Both the position numbers and the translations under genes were made by a program. A DNA stretch of 64,000 nucleotides from Planctobacterium marinum (GTDB taxonomy: Bacteria > Pseudomonadota > Gammaproteobacteria > Enterobacterales > Alteromonadaceae). Under the pieces are notes generated by a model, which did no database searches, had not been told where the DNA came from, and saw only the letters and a program-made list of their open reading frames with translations. The stretch spans positions 62,001 through 126,000 of the forward strand of contig NZ_JAJEWQ010000009.1 of the NCBI RefSeq assembly GCF_020687805.1. The letters run 5' to 3'. Below, piece after piece: positions 1 to 7,807 of this stretch. The stretch's first letter is position 1. Every line of letters begins with the position of its first letter.

Positions 1-982
1 ATCCTAAAGTGTCAGGGGTCAGTGCTGAAAAAGCCTTTAGCAAGGTCTTTAAATGCACAAATATTTGCGGATGGTAAACTGGATAGGTCTCTTCGGTTAG
101 CTGTTTTTGCACAATCTCCTGCACGGCAGGTCCGGTACCAAAAGGCACCCGGTCTGAAACACGGGATTGAATCATCAACTGTGGCGACAAGGCTTGTACC
201 TTTCCCTGCTTTGCCAGCTTATTGAGCAGATAAAAGTCCTCACCTGCGGCTTTTTTGGGAAGCCCTCTGACCTGACAATAAGCCAGTGCATCCACCAGCA
301 AGCAGCTCCCTATGGTATGAAAAGCAAACGCAGAGCCGGCAAACCTGAGTCCACTGACATAATGTTCCAGTCGCTGTTCATAAAGGTGTGTCGCAGCATC
401 GATTTCATCGTCACCACTGGCAATATGTTTAAACTGAAACACCCCCGCAGCACTATTTTTGGGCAAATGACTATTTAGGAAATAATCGTCGGGGAGTTTG
501 GTGTCGGCATCCGTGGAATAAATTTGCGTGTTTTTTACTTTGTTTTGCTGGATTAACCAACAAGCCATATCTGCAGCGATTTTACGCGCCAACCCCACTC
601 CATGCGCTTTTGGAATGGCAAGACCTTCGGAATACCTATCAACGATTAAAACCTGTACTGCGCTACCTGAGAAGACTTGTAATCTATGATTTTCAGCACT
701 CCATTGAGTTTCACTTAATTCGCAAAGGTGCGCGCAGAGTGCCTGTTGTGACGATGTGCTTTTGCTGCCCTGTGGCTGATTCACCACTAAAATCAGTAGA
801 ACTCTGATGTCGCAAAACTGACGAACAAATCGAACGACAAACTCGGCTGACTCCTGGTACGCCGGTATCAGTACAACATAGTCGTAGTGGTTTTCGGGAA
901 AATCCGCGAGTCCAGATACTTCCGGCTCAGCATATTTTGCTAAGTACTTAGTGATATTCCTGGCGGTTTTGTCAGAATTCAT
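1..982 (-). CDS. Glycosyltransferase family 2-like protein (3' end outside window)
   Basis: An open frame runs leftward from ATG at 982 for 327 codons without a stop and leaves the window, so the C-terminus is missing. The translation looks like a GT-A fold enzyme. Near the N-terminus is a nucleotide-binding strand 'YVVLIPAYQES', in the middle a DxD-type motif 'YSTDADTKLP', and later 'AAGEDFYLLNKLA', which fits the catalytic-base helix of GT2 enzymes. It lies 30 bp downstream of the next GT2 gene in the same direction, so they are probably co-transcribed. Donor and acceptor cannot be predicted. The short plus-strand open frames here are shadows of this gene. Confidence 0.75.
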   Translation of the reverse strand, partial: MNSDKTARNITKYLAKYAEPEVSGLADFPENHYDYVVLIPAYQESAEFVVRFVRQFCDIRVLLILVVNQPQGSKSTSSQQALCAHLCELSETQWSAENHRLQVFSGSAVQVLIVDRYSEGLAIPKAHGVGLARKIAADMACWLIQQNKVKNTQIYSTDADTKLPDDYFLNSHLPKNSAAGVFQFKHIASGDDEIDAATHLYEQRLEHYVSGLRFAGSAFAFHTIGSCLLVDALAYCQVRGLPKKAAGEDFYLLNKLAKQGKVQALSPQLMIQSRVSDRVPFGTGPAVQEIVQKQLTEETYPVYHPQIFVHLKTLLKAFSALTPDTLG

Positions 983-1012
983 ATTGTTATCTGGATTGCC
1001 TTTCAGCGAGTC

Positions 1013-1771
1013 TCATTGGTTTGATTGACCCACGAAAAATTGCGGTAGTTTGCGCAGCACCTTTAGCGGGACGGTAAAAAAACGAGGAGTCAGTGCGTTT
1101 ACTCGCCATGCCCGAATATCTTCAGCGATGGATTTTACTTTGCTCAATGCCTTACCGGAACTGTTGCCACCGGTGCGCATCTTAACCATAAAATCTGGCA
1201 GGTAAGCAGTACTAACCTCATACTTATACAAAAAGCGCAACATCAATTCATAGTCGCCAGAAATGCGAAAGTCGCTATCAAATACGCCATACTTCTGATA
1301 GATACTCTTTTTGACAAAAAACGTGGGGTGCGGTGGTGCCCATCCAAGATCAAAGTTAGATTTTTTAAAATCGCCGCTTTTCCAAATTCGCCATACCCTG
1401 TCAATATTTTCGCGTTGAACATAGATCAAATCACCATAGACAGAGTCAACATTGGCTGAGTCAAACTCACTCACAACCTTGCCAAGCACCTGATTGTGGC
1501 TGTAAAAATCATCAGAGTTAAGGATACCGATAATCTCACCAGAGGCCAAGGTGATCGCCTGATTCATGGCATCAAAGATACCGTTATCCTTACCCTGGAT
1601 AAGGGTAATCTGGCTGCCGAATGTCTTAATGATATCCAGGGTATTATCCGTAGAGCCACCATCAAAAATAATGTACTCGTAGTTGCTGAAGGATTGCCCT
1701 AAGACACTATGAATAGTATCGGCAATAGTGGTCTCACTATTTAAACATACGGTGATAATGCTTAGCTTCAT
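1013..1771 (-). CDS. Glycosyltransferase family 2 (WcaA/WcaE-like)
   Basis: This is a 252-residue protein of normal size for a small cytoplasmic GT2 enzyme. The N-terminus 'KLSIITVCLNSETTIADTI' is the classic GT2 nucleotide-binding strand, followed by 'IIFDGGSTDNT' and a DxD-like 'GILNSDDFY'. A later 'RISGDYELMLRF' fits the acceptor-side acidic helix. It resembles the colanic-acid type enzymes that add one sugar to a lipid-linked glycan. It lies between a GDP-mannose 3,5-epimerase-like gene upstream and another GT downstream, all reading leftward, and so belongs to the glycan operon. The donor sugar is unknown. Confidence 0.85.
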   Translation of the reverse strand: MKLSIITVCLNSETTIADTIHSVLGQSFSNYEYIIFDGGSTDNTLDIIKTFGSQITLIQGKDNGIFDAMNQAITLASGEIIGILNSDDFYSHNQVLGKVVSEFDSANVDSVYGDLIYVQRENIDRVWRIWKSGDFKKSNFDLGWAPPHPTFFVKKSIYQKYGVFDSDFRISGDYELMLRFLYKYEVSTAYLPDFMVKMRTGGNSSGKALSKVKSIAEDIRAWRVNALTPRFFTVPLKVLRKLPQFFVGQSNQ

Positions 1772-1831
1772 CGATTACGAGTACATCAGTTTACAGGTTT
1801 AGGTTAGTCAGTACCAAACAGATACAAAAAC

Positions 1832-2836
1832 TTATGCGGTTTTTTGCTGGTTTGCTAATTCTGATGTTTGTCCAGCCCTTGCGTTCACTTGCTGTGCTAT
1901 CCACTGGTAAGTTTGCTCAAGGCCTGACGCAAGGGGAATTCCCGGTAACCAATTTAACTTTTCAGCAATCAGACGGTTGTCGGAGTTTCTTCCCTGCACC
2001 CCTATTGGACCTTTTACATGTTTCAATGTTAATTGTTTACCCGAAATGCGCATAAAACATTTTGCCAGTGCATTTATCGAAATTAACTCAGAAGAACCGA
2101 TGTTGACCGGACCTGAAAAATCCGATTGCATCAGTTTGAATACCGCTTCCACGCAGTCATCGATATACAGAAAAGAACGGGTTTGTGTACCATCGCCCCA
2201 TATTTCTATTTCCCCACCATCCTGCGCCATTGCCACTTTTCTGGCCAGGGCAGCCGGCACTTTTTCACGGCCGCCATCAAAAGTCCCTTGCGGTCCAAAA
2301 ATATTGTGAAACCTGGCTATTTTGACATTGAGCCCATAGTTGCGCTGGTAGGACAAATACAAGCGCTCGCTGAATAGTTTTTCCCACCCATATTCGCTAT
2401 CGGGTGCAGCCGGATACTCAGATCCTTCGGTACAATTTGGATTATTGGCATCCATCTGATTGTACTCCGGGTAGATACACGCCGATGAAGAATAAAACAC
2501 TTTATCGACCTTTTTCTGGGTTACCACATTTAACAGGTTTAAATTGATAAGGACAGAGTTATGCATCACATCGGCATCATTTTCACCGGTGAATAAATAG
2601 CCAGCGCCCCCCATGTCAGCCGCTAACTGATACACTTCATCTACCGGAATCGAAAACAGGCTCTCAACAAACTCAATACTCCGTAAATCGCCAATTTTAA
2701 ATTCGTCTGCGGTTGTTACTGAAAACTCGGGAAGTTTCAGGTCTGCACCAATAACCCTGTAACCCTTTGACTTAAGAAATGTGACCAGGTGGCTACCAAT
2801 AAACCCGCCAGCCCCGGTAACAAGAGCTACTTTCAT
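1832..2836 (-). CDS. GDP-mannose 3,5-epimerase-like SDR protein, copy 1
   Basis: This 334-residue extended short-chain dehydrogenase has an N-terminal Rossmann motif 'GAGGFIGSHL'. Signatures shared with plant GDP-mannose 3,5-epimerase are 'LAADMGGAGY', 'SSACIYPEY', the catalytic Tyr-Lys in 'YGWEKL', 'GGREKVPAA' and 'GRNSDN'. That enzyme converts GDP-mannose to GDP-L-galactose or GDP-L-gulose. I chose ATG 2836 over an ATG 26 codons upstream because an AGAGG Shine-Dalgarno precedes it and the Rossmann strand starts directly after. A second copy lies at 4098-5060. The reaction is inferred from family resemblance; another NDP-sugar epimerase is possible. Confidence 0.8.
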   Translation of the reverse strand: MKVALVTGAGGFIGSHLVTFLKSKGYRVIGADLKLPEFSVTTADEFKIGDLRSIEFVESLFSIPVDEVYQLAADMGGAGYLFTGENDADVMHNSVLINLNLLNVVTQKKVDKVFYSSSACIYPEYNQMDANNPNCTEGSEYPAAPDSEYGWEKLFSERLYLSYQRNYGLNVKIARFHNIFGPQGTFDGGREKVPAALARKVAMAQDGGEIEIWGDGTQTRSFLYIDDCVEAVFKLMQSDFSGPVNIGSSELISINALAKCFMRISGKQLTLKHVKGPIGVQGRNSDNRLIAEKLNWLPGIPLASGLEQTYQWIAQQVNARAGQTSELANQQKTA

Positions 2837-2997
2837 TTTGTCCTCTAACCTCTTGGCAAATCTATTTTTAATCATACACTTAATCGTTATTATAAGCTCG
2901 CGATTTAAATGCAACAGTCAATGTGAATAGTTCAGAGACCTGGCAACGTAGAAAGCACTCAAATGGCAGGCTATGACTGAAATTAGGTAAGTGAATT

Positions 2998-4101
2998 TTG
3001 AGATCCAATGAACAAACGCCACTGGTGTGGAACAACAAACAATACGATAAGTTTCTCATTATTGAAAACCACGATATTCAGGCGGGCTTTTGTGCGTTGA
3101 TTGTGTTTGCATTAAATGGTTTACGCAAGGCTAAGGCCATCAACGCCATTCCGGTGATTGATTTTAATGCACAAAATACCTGTTATTTTTATGATGAATC
3201 CAGAGGTGATTCAATCTGGGAGTATTTTTTCGAACCTGTCAGTCCTTTTAATATTACTCAAATTAACGCGTGGTTAAAATCAGGGACCATAAAACAGGAC
3301 ACAGTGGCGCGGCTATCTGCTGATGAGTTTGGCTATTTACATCATCATGATCCCGACAGACTGGCCACATTTTGGGCTTGGTGTGCACCTGAAGACAAAG
3401 CTGCGTGGATAAGAGCTAAACGAGAGCTGGGTCGAAAATACATCAGCAACTACGTCAAACCAAAGGCGTACATTACCGATAAAGTTGAGCAATTTTGCAC
3501 ACAACATTTTAAAGGAAAATTGGTTTTTGGAGTTCACATAAGAGGAACTGACTTTAATTACGCAACACCATTACATACCCGTATTTACATGGAGAAGTTA
3601 AACACACTAATCGCCGGATTAGCGCAACAGGAATATTGTATCTTCGTTGCCACCGATCAGAAGCAGTATCTTCAGGAACTGAGCAACCGATATGGCAGTC
3701 GGGTTATTGCTTACGATGCAACACGCTCATCAAATCACATTGCGCCATTCAAACTGAGCACTCTGAGTGGTTATCAAAAAGGTGAAGAAGTATTGACAGA
3801 TATGCTGATACTTTCCCGCTGTCATCATATTATTAAAGGGCCTGCTGCACTCGGGGAAATGGCACTTTGGTTTACTGACCACGATGATATTACCGATCTT
3901 GCGCTGCAGAGTGAGTTTCACGCCAAACCCTATGATAAGCTCTCCAGTGCATTTTCAGCATTAAATGTTGACCAGTTGCAAGCAGGACAACTAGCAAAGC
4001 AAAAGTGGAAGGAGAAACTCGTTAAACGAATCTACAGTTGGAAAATTGTGGCCTTCTTCTATAAACGTTCTGCACACGTCAGACGATGGCTTAATCACTA
4101 G
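2998..4101 (+). CDS. Fucosyltransferase-like protein, copy 1
   Basis: This 367-residue protein starts at TTG; the frame has a stop two codons upstream and no ATG for about 190 codons. It carries 'GVHIRGTDF' around residue 180, the H-x-R-x-T-D pattern of GDP-fucose-using GT-B enzymes (NodZ/FUT8/POFUT superfamily), then 'FVATDQ' and 'YQKGEEVLTDMLILSR'. The N-terminal half has 'DSIWEYFFEPV', shared by all copies in this window. It is read against its neighbours and its stop overlaps the stop of the next gene by 4 bp. The exact sugar and acceptor are unknown. A fucosyl or L-galactosyl donor would fit the gmd and epimerase genes nearby. Confidence 0.6.
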   Translation: MRSNEQTPLVWNNKQYDKFLIIENHDIQAGFCALIVFALNGLRKAKAINAIPVIDFNAQNTCYFYDESRGDSIWEYFFEPVSPFNITQINAWLKSGTIKQDTVARLSADEFGYLHHHDPDRLATFWAWCAPEDKAAWIRAKRELGRKYISNYVKPKAYITDKVEQFCTQHFKGKLVFGVHIRGTDFNYATPLHTRIYMEKLNTLIAGLAQQEYCIFVATDQKQYLQELSNRYGSRVIAYDATRSSNHIAPFKLSTLSGYQKGEEVLTDMLILSRCHHIIKGPAALGEMALWFTDHDDITDLALQSEFHAKPYDKLSSAFSALNVDQLQAGQLAKQKWKEKLVKRIYSWKIVAFFYKRSAHVRRWLNH

Positions 4102-5060
4102 CTCATCTGCTGCTGTATCCAGTCATAGGTGATTTTCAGCCCCTCGTTTAGTGAGATTTTGGGTGTCCACCCCAGTTTTTCTCTAATGAGATGATTATCT
4201 GAATTACGCGCTGATGGTCCCACCGGTCCGTCGATGTGTTTAAGCTGCAGTGTTTTGCCTGACAAGGCGATCAATTTCCCAGCCAGTTCATTGATAGACA
4301 CCAACTCTTCAGAACCAATATTGACCGGAGCGCTGAAATCAGATTGCATTAATTGATAAATCGCTCTTACGCAGTCATCAACATATAGAAACGAACGCGT
4401 CTGCTCTCCACTGCCCCAGATGGTTATTTCTCCGCCATCGTCGGCCTGGATGACTTTGCGGGCCAATGCCGCCGGCACCTTTTCTTTCCCACCGGCATAT
4501 ATGCATTGCGGACCAATGATGGTGTGGAGCCTGCCGATTCGAACCTCAATATCATAATTGCGTTGATACGACGCATACAAACGTTCACTAAACAGCTTTT
4601 CCCAACCATAGTCACTTTCGGGGTTTGCCGGATAGGCCAGCGATTCTGTGTAATTGGGATAACTCGGATGGTTCTCGCTAAGTTTGGGGTAAACACATGC
4701 AGACGATGGATAAAATATCCGGGTGTTATTAGACGGACCATTTGAAATCGCATGTAAAATATTGAGATTGATACGCAACGAGTTTTGCATAATGTTGGCA
4801 TCATTCTCATGGGAGAAGGTATAACCTGCCCCGCCCATATCCGCAGCAAACTGGTAAACCTCGTCAATGGGTTCTTTAAACAAATCAGCTGTGAACTCCG
4901 AACAGCCTAAGTCACCTGTGATATACTTGTCTGCCAGAGACACCTCAAACGCCGGGACGCGGCGGCTGACCGCAATAACATAGTAATTTTGCTGTTTCAG
5001 GTATCGAACCATATGATGACCGATGAAACCACCGGCACCGGTAACTAATGCTGTTGGCAC
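4098..5060 (-). CDS. GDP-mannose 3,5-epimerase-like SDR protein, copy 2
   Basis: This 320-residue paralogue of the epimerase at 1832-2836 has the same motifs: 'GAGGFIGHHM', 'FAADMGGAGY', 'SSACVYPKL', 'YGWEKLFSERL', 'GGKEKVPAALA' and 'ARNSDN'. It starts at GTG 5060, directly at the Rossmann strand. The conserved 'GREK' of copy 1 is 'GKEK' here, and 'FHNIFGP' is 'LHTIIGP', so the two may differ in product or activity. It lies just downstream of the ABC exporter genes in the same direction. Plant-type enzymes make both GDP-L-galactose and GDP-L-gulose, which could explain two copies, but that is inference. Confidence 0.78.
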   Translation of the reverse strand: MPTALVTGAGGFIGHHMVRYLKQQNYYVIAVSRRVPAFEVSLADKYITGDLGCSEFTADLFKEPIDEVYQFAADMGGAGYTFSHENDANIMQNSLRINLNILHAISNGPSNNTRIFYPSSACVYPKLSENHPSYPNYTESLAYPANPESDYGWEKLFSERLYASYQRNYDIEVRIGRLHTIIGPQCIYAGGKEKVPAALARKVIQADDGGEITIWGSGEQTRSFLYVDDCVRAIYQLMQSDFSAPVNIGSEELVSINELAGKLIALSGKTLQLKHIDGPVGPSARNSDNHLIREKLGWTPKISLNEGLKITYDWIQQQMS

Positions 5061-5088
5061 CTATTTCTACTCTTTCAAAATGTCAATC

Positions 5089-5841
5089 TTAATCGTATTT
5101 ATCAGAATCGTAATACAGGGCGTGAATCGCCTGATAACCGCCTTGTGCAACCAGTCTTCCGTTTTTCAGCAGTATTGCATGACTACATAGGTCGTTCAGC
5201 AACGCCACATCATGGCTAACGATAAGGATTGTTACACCGGTTTCTGCCAGTTGTTTTAATCTGGTAATTGATTTTTCACGGAAACCTTTATCATTGACGG
5301 ATAATACCTCATCAACAATTAAAATATCCCGGTTTTGATGTGTTGCAACCGCAAAAGCCAGCCGTGCCCACATACCACTGGAATATCTTTTGATTGGCGT
5401 GTCCAGATACTCACGTACCCCCGCATAGTCAACAATATCATTAAAACGGTTGCTGAGTGCTTTCCTGCTGAGCCCCATTAAAGTCCCGTTGAGATAGATG
5501 TTTTCCCGGCCTGTCAGTTCCGGGTGAAAGCCCACTCCGGCCTCTAACATCGGTGTAACGCTACCGCGAAGGAAAATCTCACCTTCTGTCGGGTCACTAA
5601 TTTCACTGATCAAACGCAACAATGTGGACTTACCTGAACCATTGTCCCCCATGATAGCGACAATTGACCCCGCCTGAATATCGATATTAATATTTTTGAT
5701 GGCCCAAACATCGCGCTTTTTTAAGCGGCCGGATAGTGCAGCCAGAATGGGAGACTTCTGTTGCTGCTGAATGACGGGTAGTCCCGACACTATGCGATAT
5801 CGTTTGCCCAGATTTCGAATTTCTATTGCGTTGACTGTCAT
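5089..5841 (-). CDS. wzt: ABC transporter ATP-binding protein, polysaccharide export (Wzt-like)
   Basis: This 250-residue ATPase has Walker A 'GDNGSGKSTLLRL', ABC signature 'YSSGMWARLAFAV' and Walker B 'ILIVDEVLSV' followed by an H-loop 'ILIVSHD'. The 'YSSGM' signature is typical of the Wzt/TagH/KpsT group that exports O-antigen, teichoic acid or capsule. It lacks the extra C-terminal carbohydrate-binding domain found in long Wzt proteins, so terminus recognition may be absent. It starts 6 bp after the permease stop, the usual wzm-wzt order. It would power movement of the lipid-linked glycan across the inner membrane. Confidence 0.92.
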   Translation of the reverse strand: MTVNAIEIRNLGKRYRIVSGLPVIQQQQKSPILAALSGRLKKRDVWAIKNINIDIQAGSIVAIMGDNGSGKSTLLRLISEISDPTEGEIFLRGSVTPMLEAGVGFHPELTGRENIYLNGTLMGLSRKALSNRFNDIVDYAGVREYLDTPIKRYSSGMWARLAFAVATHQNRDILIVDEVLSVNDKGFREKSITRLKQLAETGVTILIVSHDVALLNDLCSHAILLKNGRLVAQGGYQAIHALYYDSDKYD

Positions 5842-5847
5842 TGTTTT

Positions 5848-6669
5848 TTAAATCACGTCAGCAAATTTGCGTTCATTGACGCCAAAAAGATAAATGCCAG
5901 AGATTAACAAAATGGCTAATGAACTGGCGCCGACTGCAACACATAATAAATCAGGACGAAACGACTCCCCTAAAACAAGAAAACGCATTGATTCTATGAT
6001 GGCCACCAGTGGATTCAGGCTGTATAGCAATTGCCACTGTTCGGGAACACTTTTTAGCGTGAAGGCTACCGGACTGACAAAAAGTGCCAATCGAAGCACG
6101 TAAGGTACCAGGGTGGCAAAATCGCGTTTAAACACATTCAGCGTACCTAACCACAATCCCAGCGCCAGATTAAGTAGTGCAACCGCAATGATGACAAGCG
6201 GTACCAAAAGCAGGCTGAATAAAAACGGCACGTCAAAATAAAACATAAAGCCAAATAGCACACACATATTAATAAGAGGCCCTGGTAAGTTTTTCAACGA
6301 CGCATTGATCAGCAAGACAATTCTGGGAAAGTTTGCTCTGACGATAAGGTCTCTGTCATCTGTCAGGCAGGTAGTTGCTTTGTTGACGGCCCCCGCAAAA
6401 AAGTCCCAACAAACCAATGCGGTCAGGGCAATGAGAATGTATGGTACACCATAATCAGGAAAACTACCTATGTGTTCAAAAACGAAGATAATACTCAACG
6501 CCATCGCAACAGGTTGTATTGCAACCCAACCGATCCCGAGCAAGGTCTGCTTGTAGGTTACCAACAAATCCCGTTTCATTATGTGCAACAATAATTCCCG
6601 GGACTGCCAAATCGCGGAGAAACCTACCTGTCGGAAGCGCTTGTTATTGGAACGAATGTGTTTTGTCAT
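5848..6669 (-). CDS. wzm: ABC-2 type permease, polysaccharide export (Wzm-like)
   Basis: This 273-residue membrane protein has six hydrophobic segments after an amphipathic N-terminus. It carries the family pattern 'RDLLVTYKQTLLGIGWVAIQP' near residue 34 (quoted here without its flanks) and a 'NVFKRDFATLVPYVLRL' loop, as in Wzm/TagG/RfbA permeases. It forms the channel partner of the ATPase encoded directly downstream. In a protein-glycosylation setting such an exporter could flip the lipid-linked glycan; in an O-antigen setting it exports the finished chain. The sequence does not decide between these. Confidence 0.9.
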   Translation of the reverse strand: MTKHIRSNNKRFRQVGFSAIWQSRELLLHIMKRDLLVTYKQTLLGIGWVAIQPVAMALSIIFVFEHIGSFPDYGVPYILIALTALVCWDFFAGAVNKATTCLTDDRDLIVRANFPRIVLLINASLKNLPGPLINMCVLFGFMFYFDVPFLFSLLLVPLVIIAVALLNLALGLWLGTLNVFKRDFATLVPYVLRLALFVSPVAFTLKSVPEQWQLLYSLNPLVAIIESMRFLVLGESFRPDLLCVAVGASSLAILLISGIYLFGVNERKFADVI

Positions 6670-6687
6670 GATAAATGTGCTGCTGTA

Positions 6688-7749
6688 TTACAAATAGGGC
6701 TTTCCCAACCACTTTTTTACCAGATAACGCTGGAATCTGATGATGTTATACAACCATCCCTTTGCCGACAAAAGAATAACCTGCAGGAAAAGAAATAAAC
6801 GATTCTGATGCTTGTTGAGCACCTGCAGCGCCATGTCATTGTTGTCGGGTACGCTGAATTTTGCCTGTTGTTCCACAAGTGAGACGTCCCCGAGCCCCCA
6901 GTTACTGCCATTAGGATTGAGTATGGGTTTGTTAAATGATTTTGCCCAATCCGGATTGAGTTTCCGGTGACTGTGTCTGAATTTAAAGCCAACATTAATA
7001 TGTTCAAGGTGAAAAAAGTGATAGCCAAACACCTTGCCGATATTCACTACCGGATATTTCTTGATCAACCTGGTTGCCAGGTCGACATCCATAAACCAAT
7101 AGTAGATCAATCTCTCGTCGTATCCGCCCACCTCATCCCAGAGCTTTCTGTGCATCATCAATATACCGACCGCTGAAGCCCAGTAACAGTAGGGTAATTC
7201 TTCATTGAGCGTGAACTTTTGATAACGCCTTATCGCGAAGTCCAAATCATCCATCCCCGGTTTTTTGGCCACGAACTCATAGGGTAACTGTTTGCGTGCA
7301 GCAAACATGTAGGTATTTTCAATATCAAATGGAACAAGACTTTTCTTTTCAAATGCATCAAAAAAACACACTAAAAAGTCCTGTGTCACCAGAGTGTCCT
7401 GATCAATTCTTCCGATGTAGAGTCCTTTACTTCTTCTCGCGGCAACATTGAGTGCATATACCTCGCCAAACGGGCTATCCTGTTGCAACGATTGCGCCAT
7501 CGCCAAAGGAACTTCAATAAAACGAGTGATCGCTGCGGCCCGTTTGCTAAGTTGAATGACCTCAGCGATAGGCGTTGTGCTTCCCCAATCGGCGACGACA
7601 ATTTCAACCTGATGCTGTCTGTTGAGGGCATATATCTTTTGGCTCACATAATTAATGCTGGTAGATAAGCGCCACATGGGGTCGCCCATGTAGTTGTCAT
7701 TCCTGGAGCAAATAATCAATGAAAGTGCGATATGGTCACGCTGAGTCAA
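6688..7749 (-). CDS. Glycosyltransferase family 2-like protein
   Basis: This 353-residue protein starts at TTG 7749, preceded by a GGATGG Shine-Dalgarno-like run; no better ATG is near. The N-terminal 'LSLIICSRNDNY' and 'EIVVADWGST' are GT-A fold nucleotide-binding strands, 'IGRIDQDTLV' supplies a DxD-type metal site and 'YYWFMDVDLATRL' the later acidic helix. A hydrophobic C-terminus 'LFLFLQVILLSAKGWLY' may tether it to the membrane. It lies between the ABC permease and the STT3 gene in one leftward operon. Confidence 0.8.
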   Translation of the reverse strand: MTQRDHIALSLIICSRNDNYMGDPMWRLSTSINYVSQKIYALNRQHQVEIVVADWGSTTPIAEVIQLSKRAAAITRFIEVPLAMAQSLQQDSPFGEVYALNVAARRSKGLYIGRIDQDTLVTQDFLVCFFDAFEKKSLVPFDIENTYMFAARKQLPYEFVAKKPGMDDLDFAIRRYQKFTLNEELPYCYWASAVGILMMHRKLWDEVGGYDERLIYYWFMDVDLATRLIKKYPVVNIGKVFGYHFFHLEHINVGFKFRHSHRKLNPDWAKSFNKPILNPNGSNWGLGDVSLVEQQAKFSVPDNNDMALQVLNKHQNRLFLFLQVILLSAKGWLYNIIRFQRYLVKKWLGKPYL

Positions 7750-7807
7750 TTTACCATCCTTGCTGCAAATATTAAAAATCCGTCGCCATAAACAACCTGG
7801 TAATGCA

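Noticed and set aside
22-807. Three plus-strand open frames at the left edge
   Set aside because: A minus-strand GT2-like frame with clear motifs spans the whole stretch and continues out of the window.
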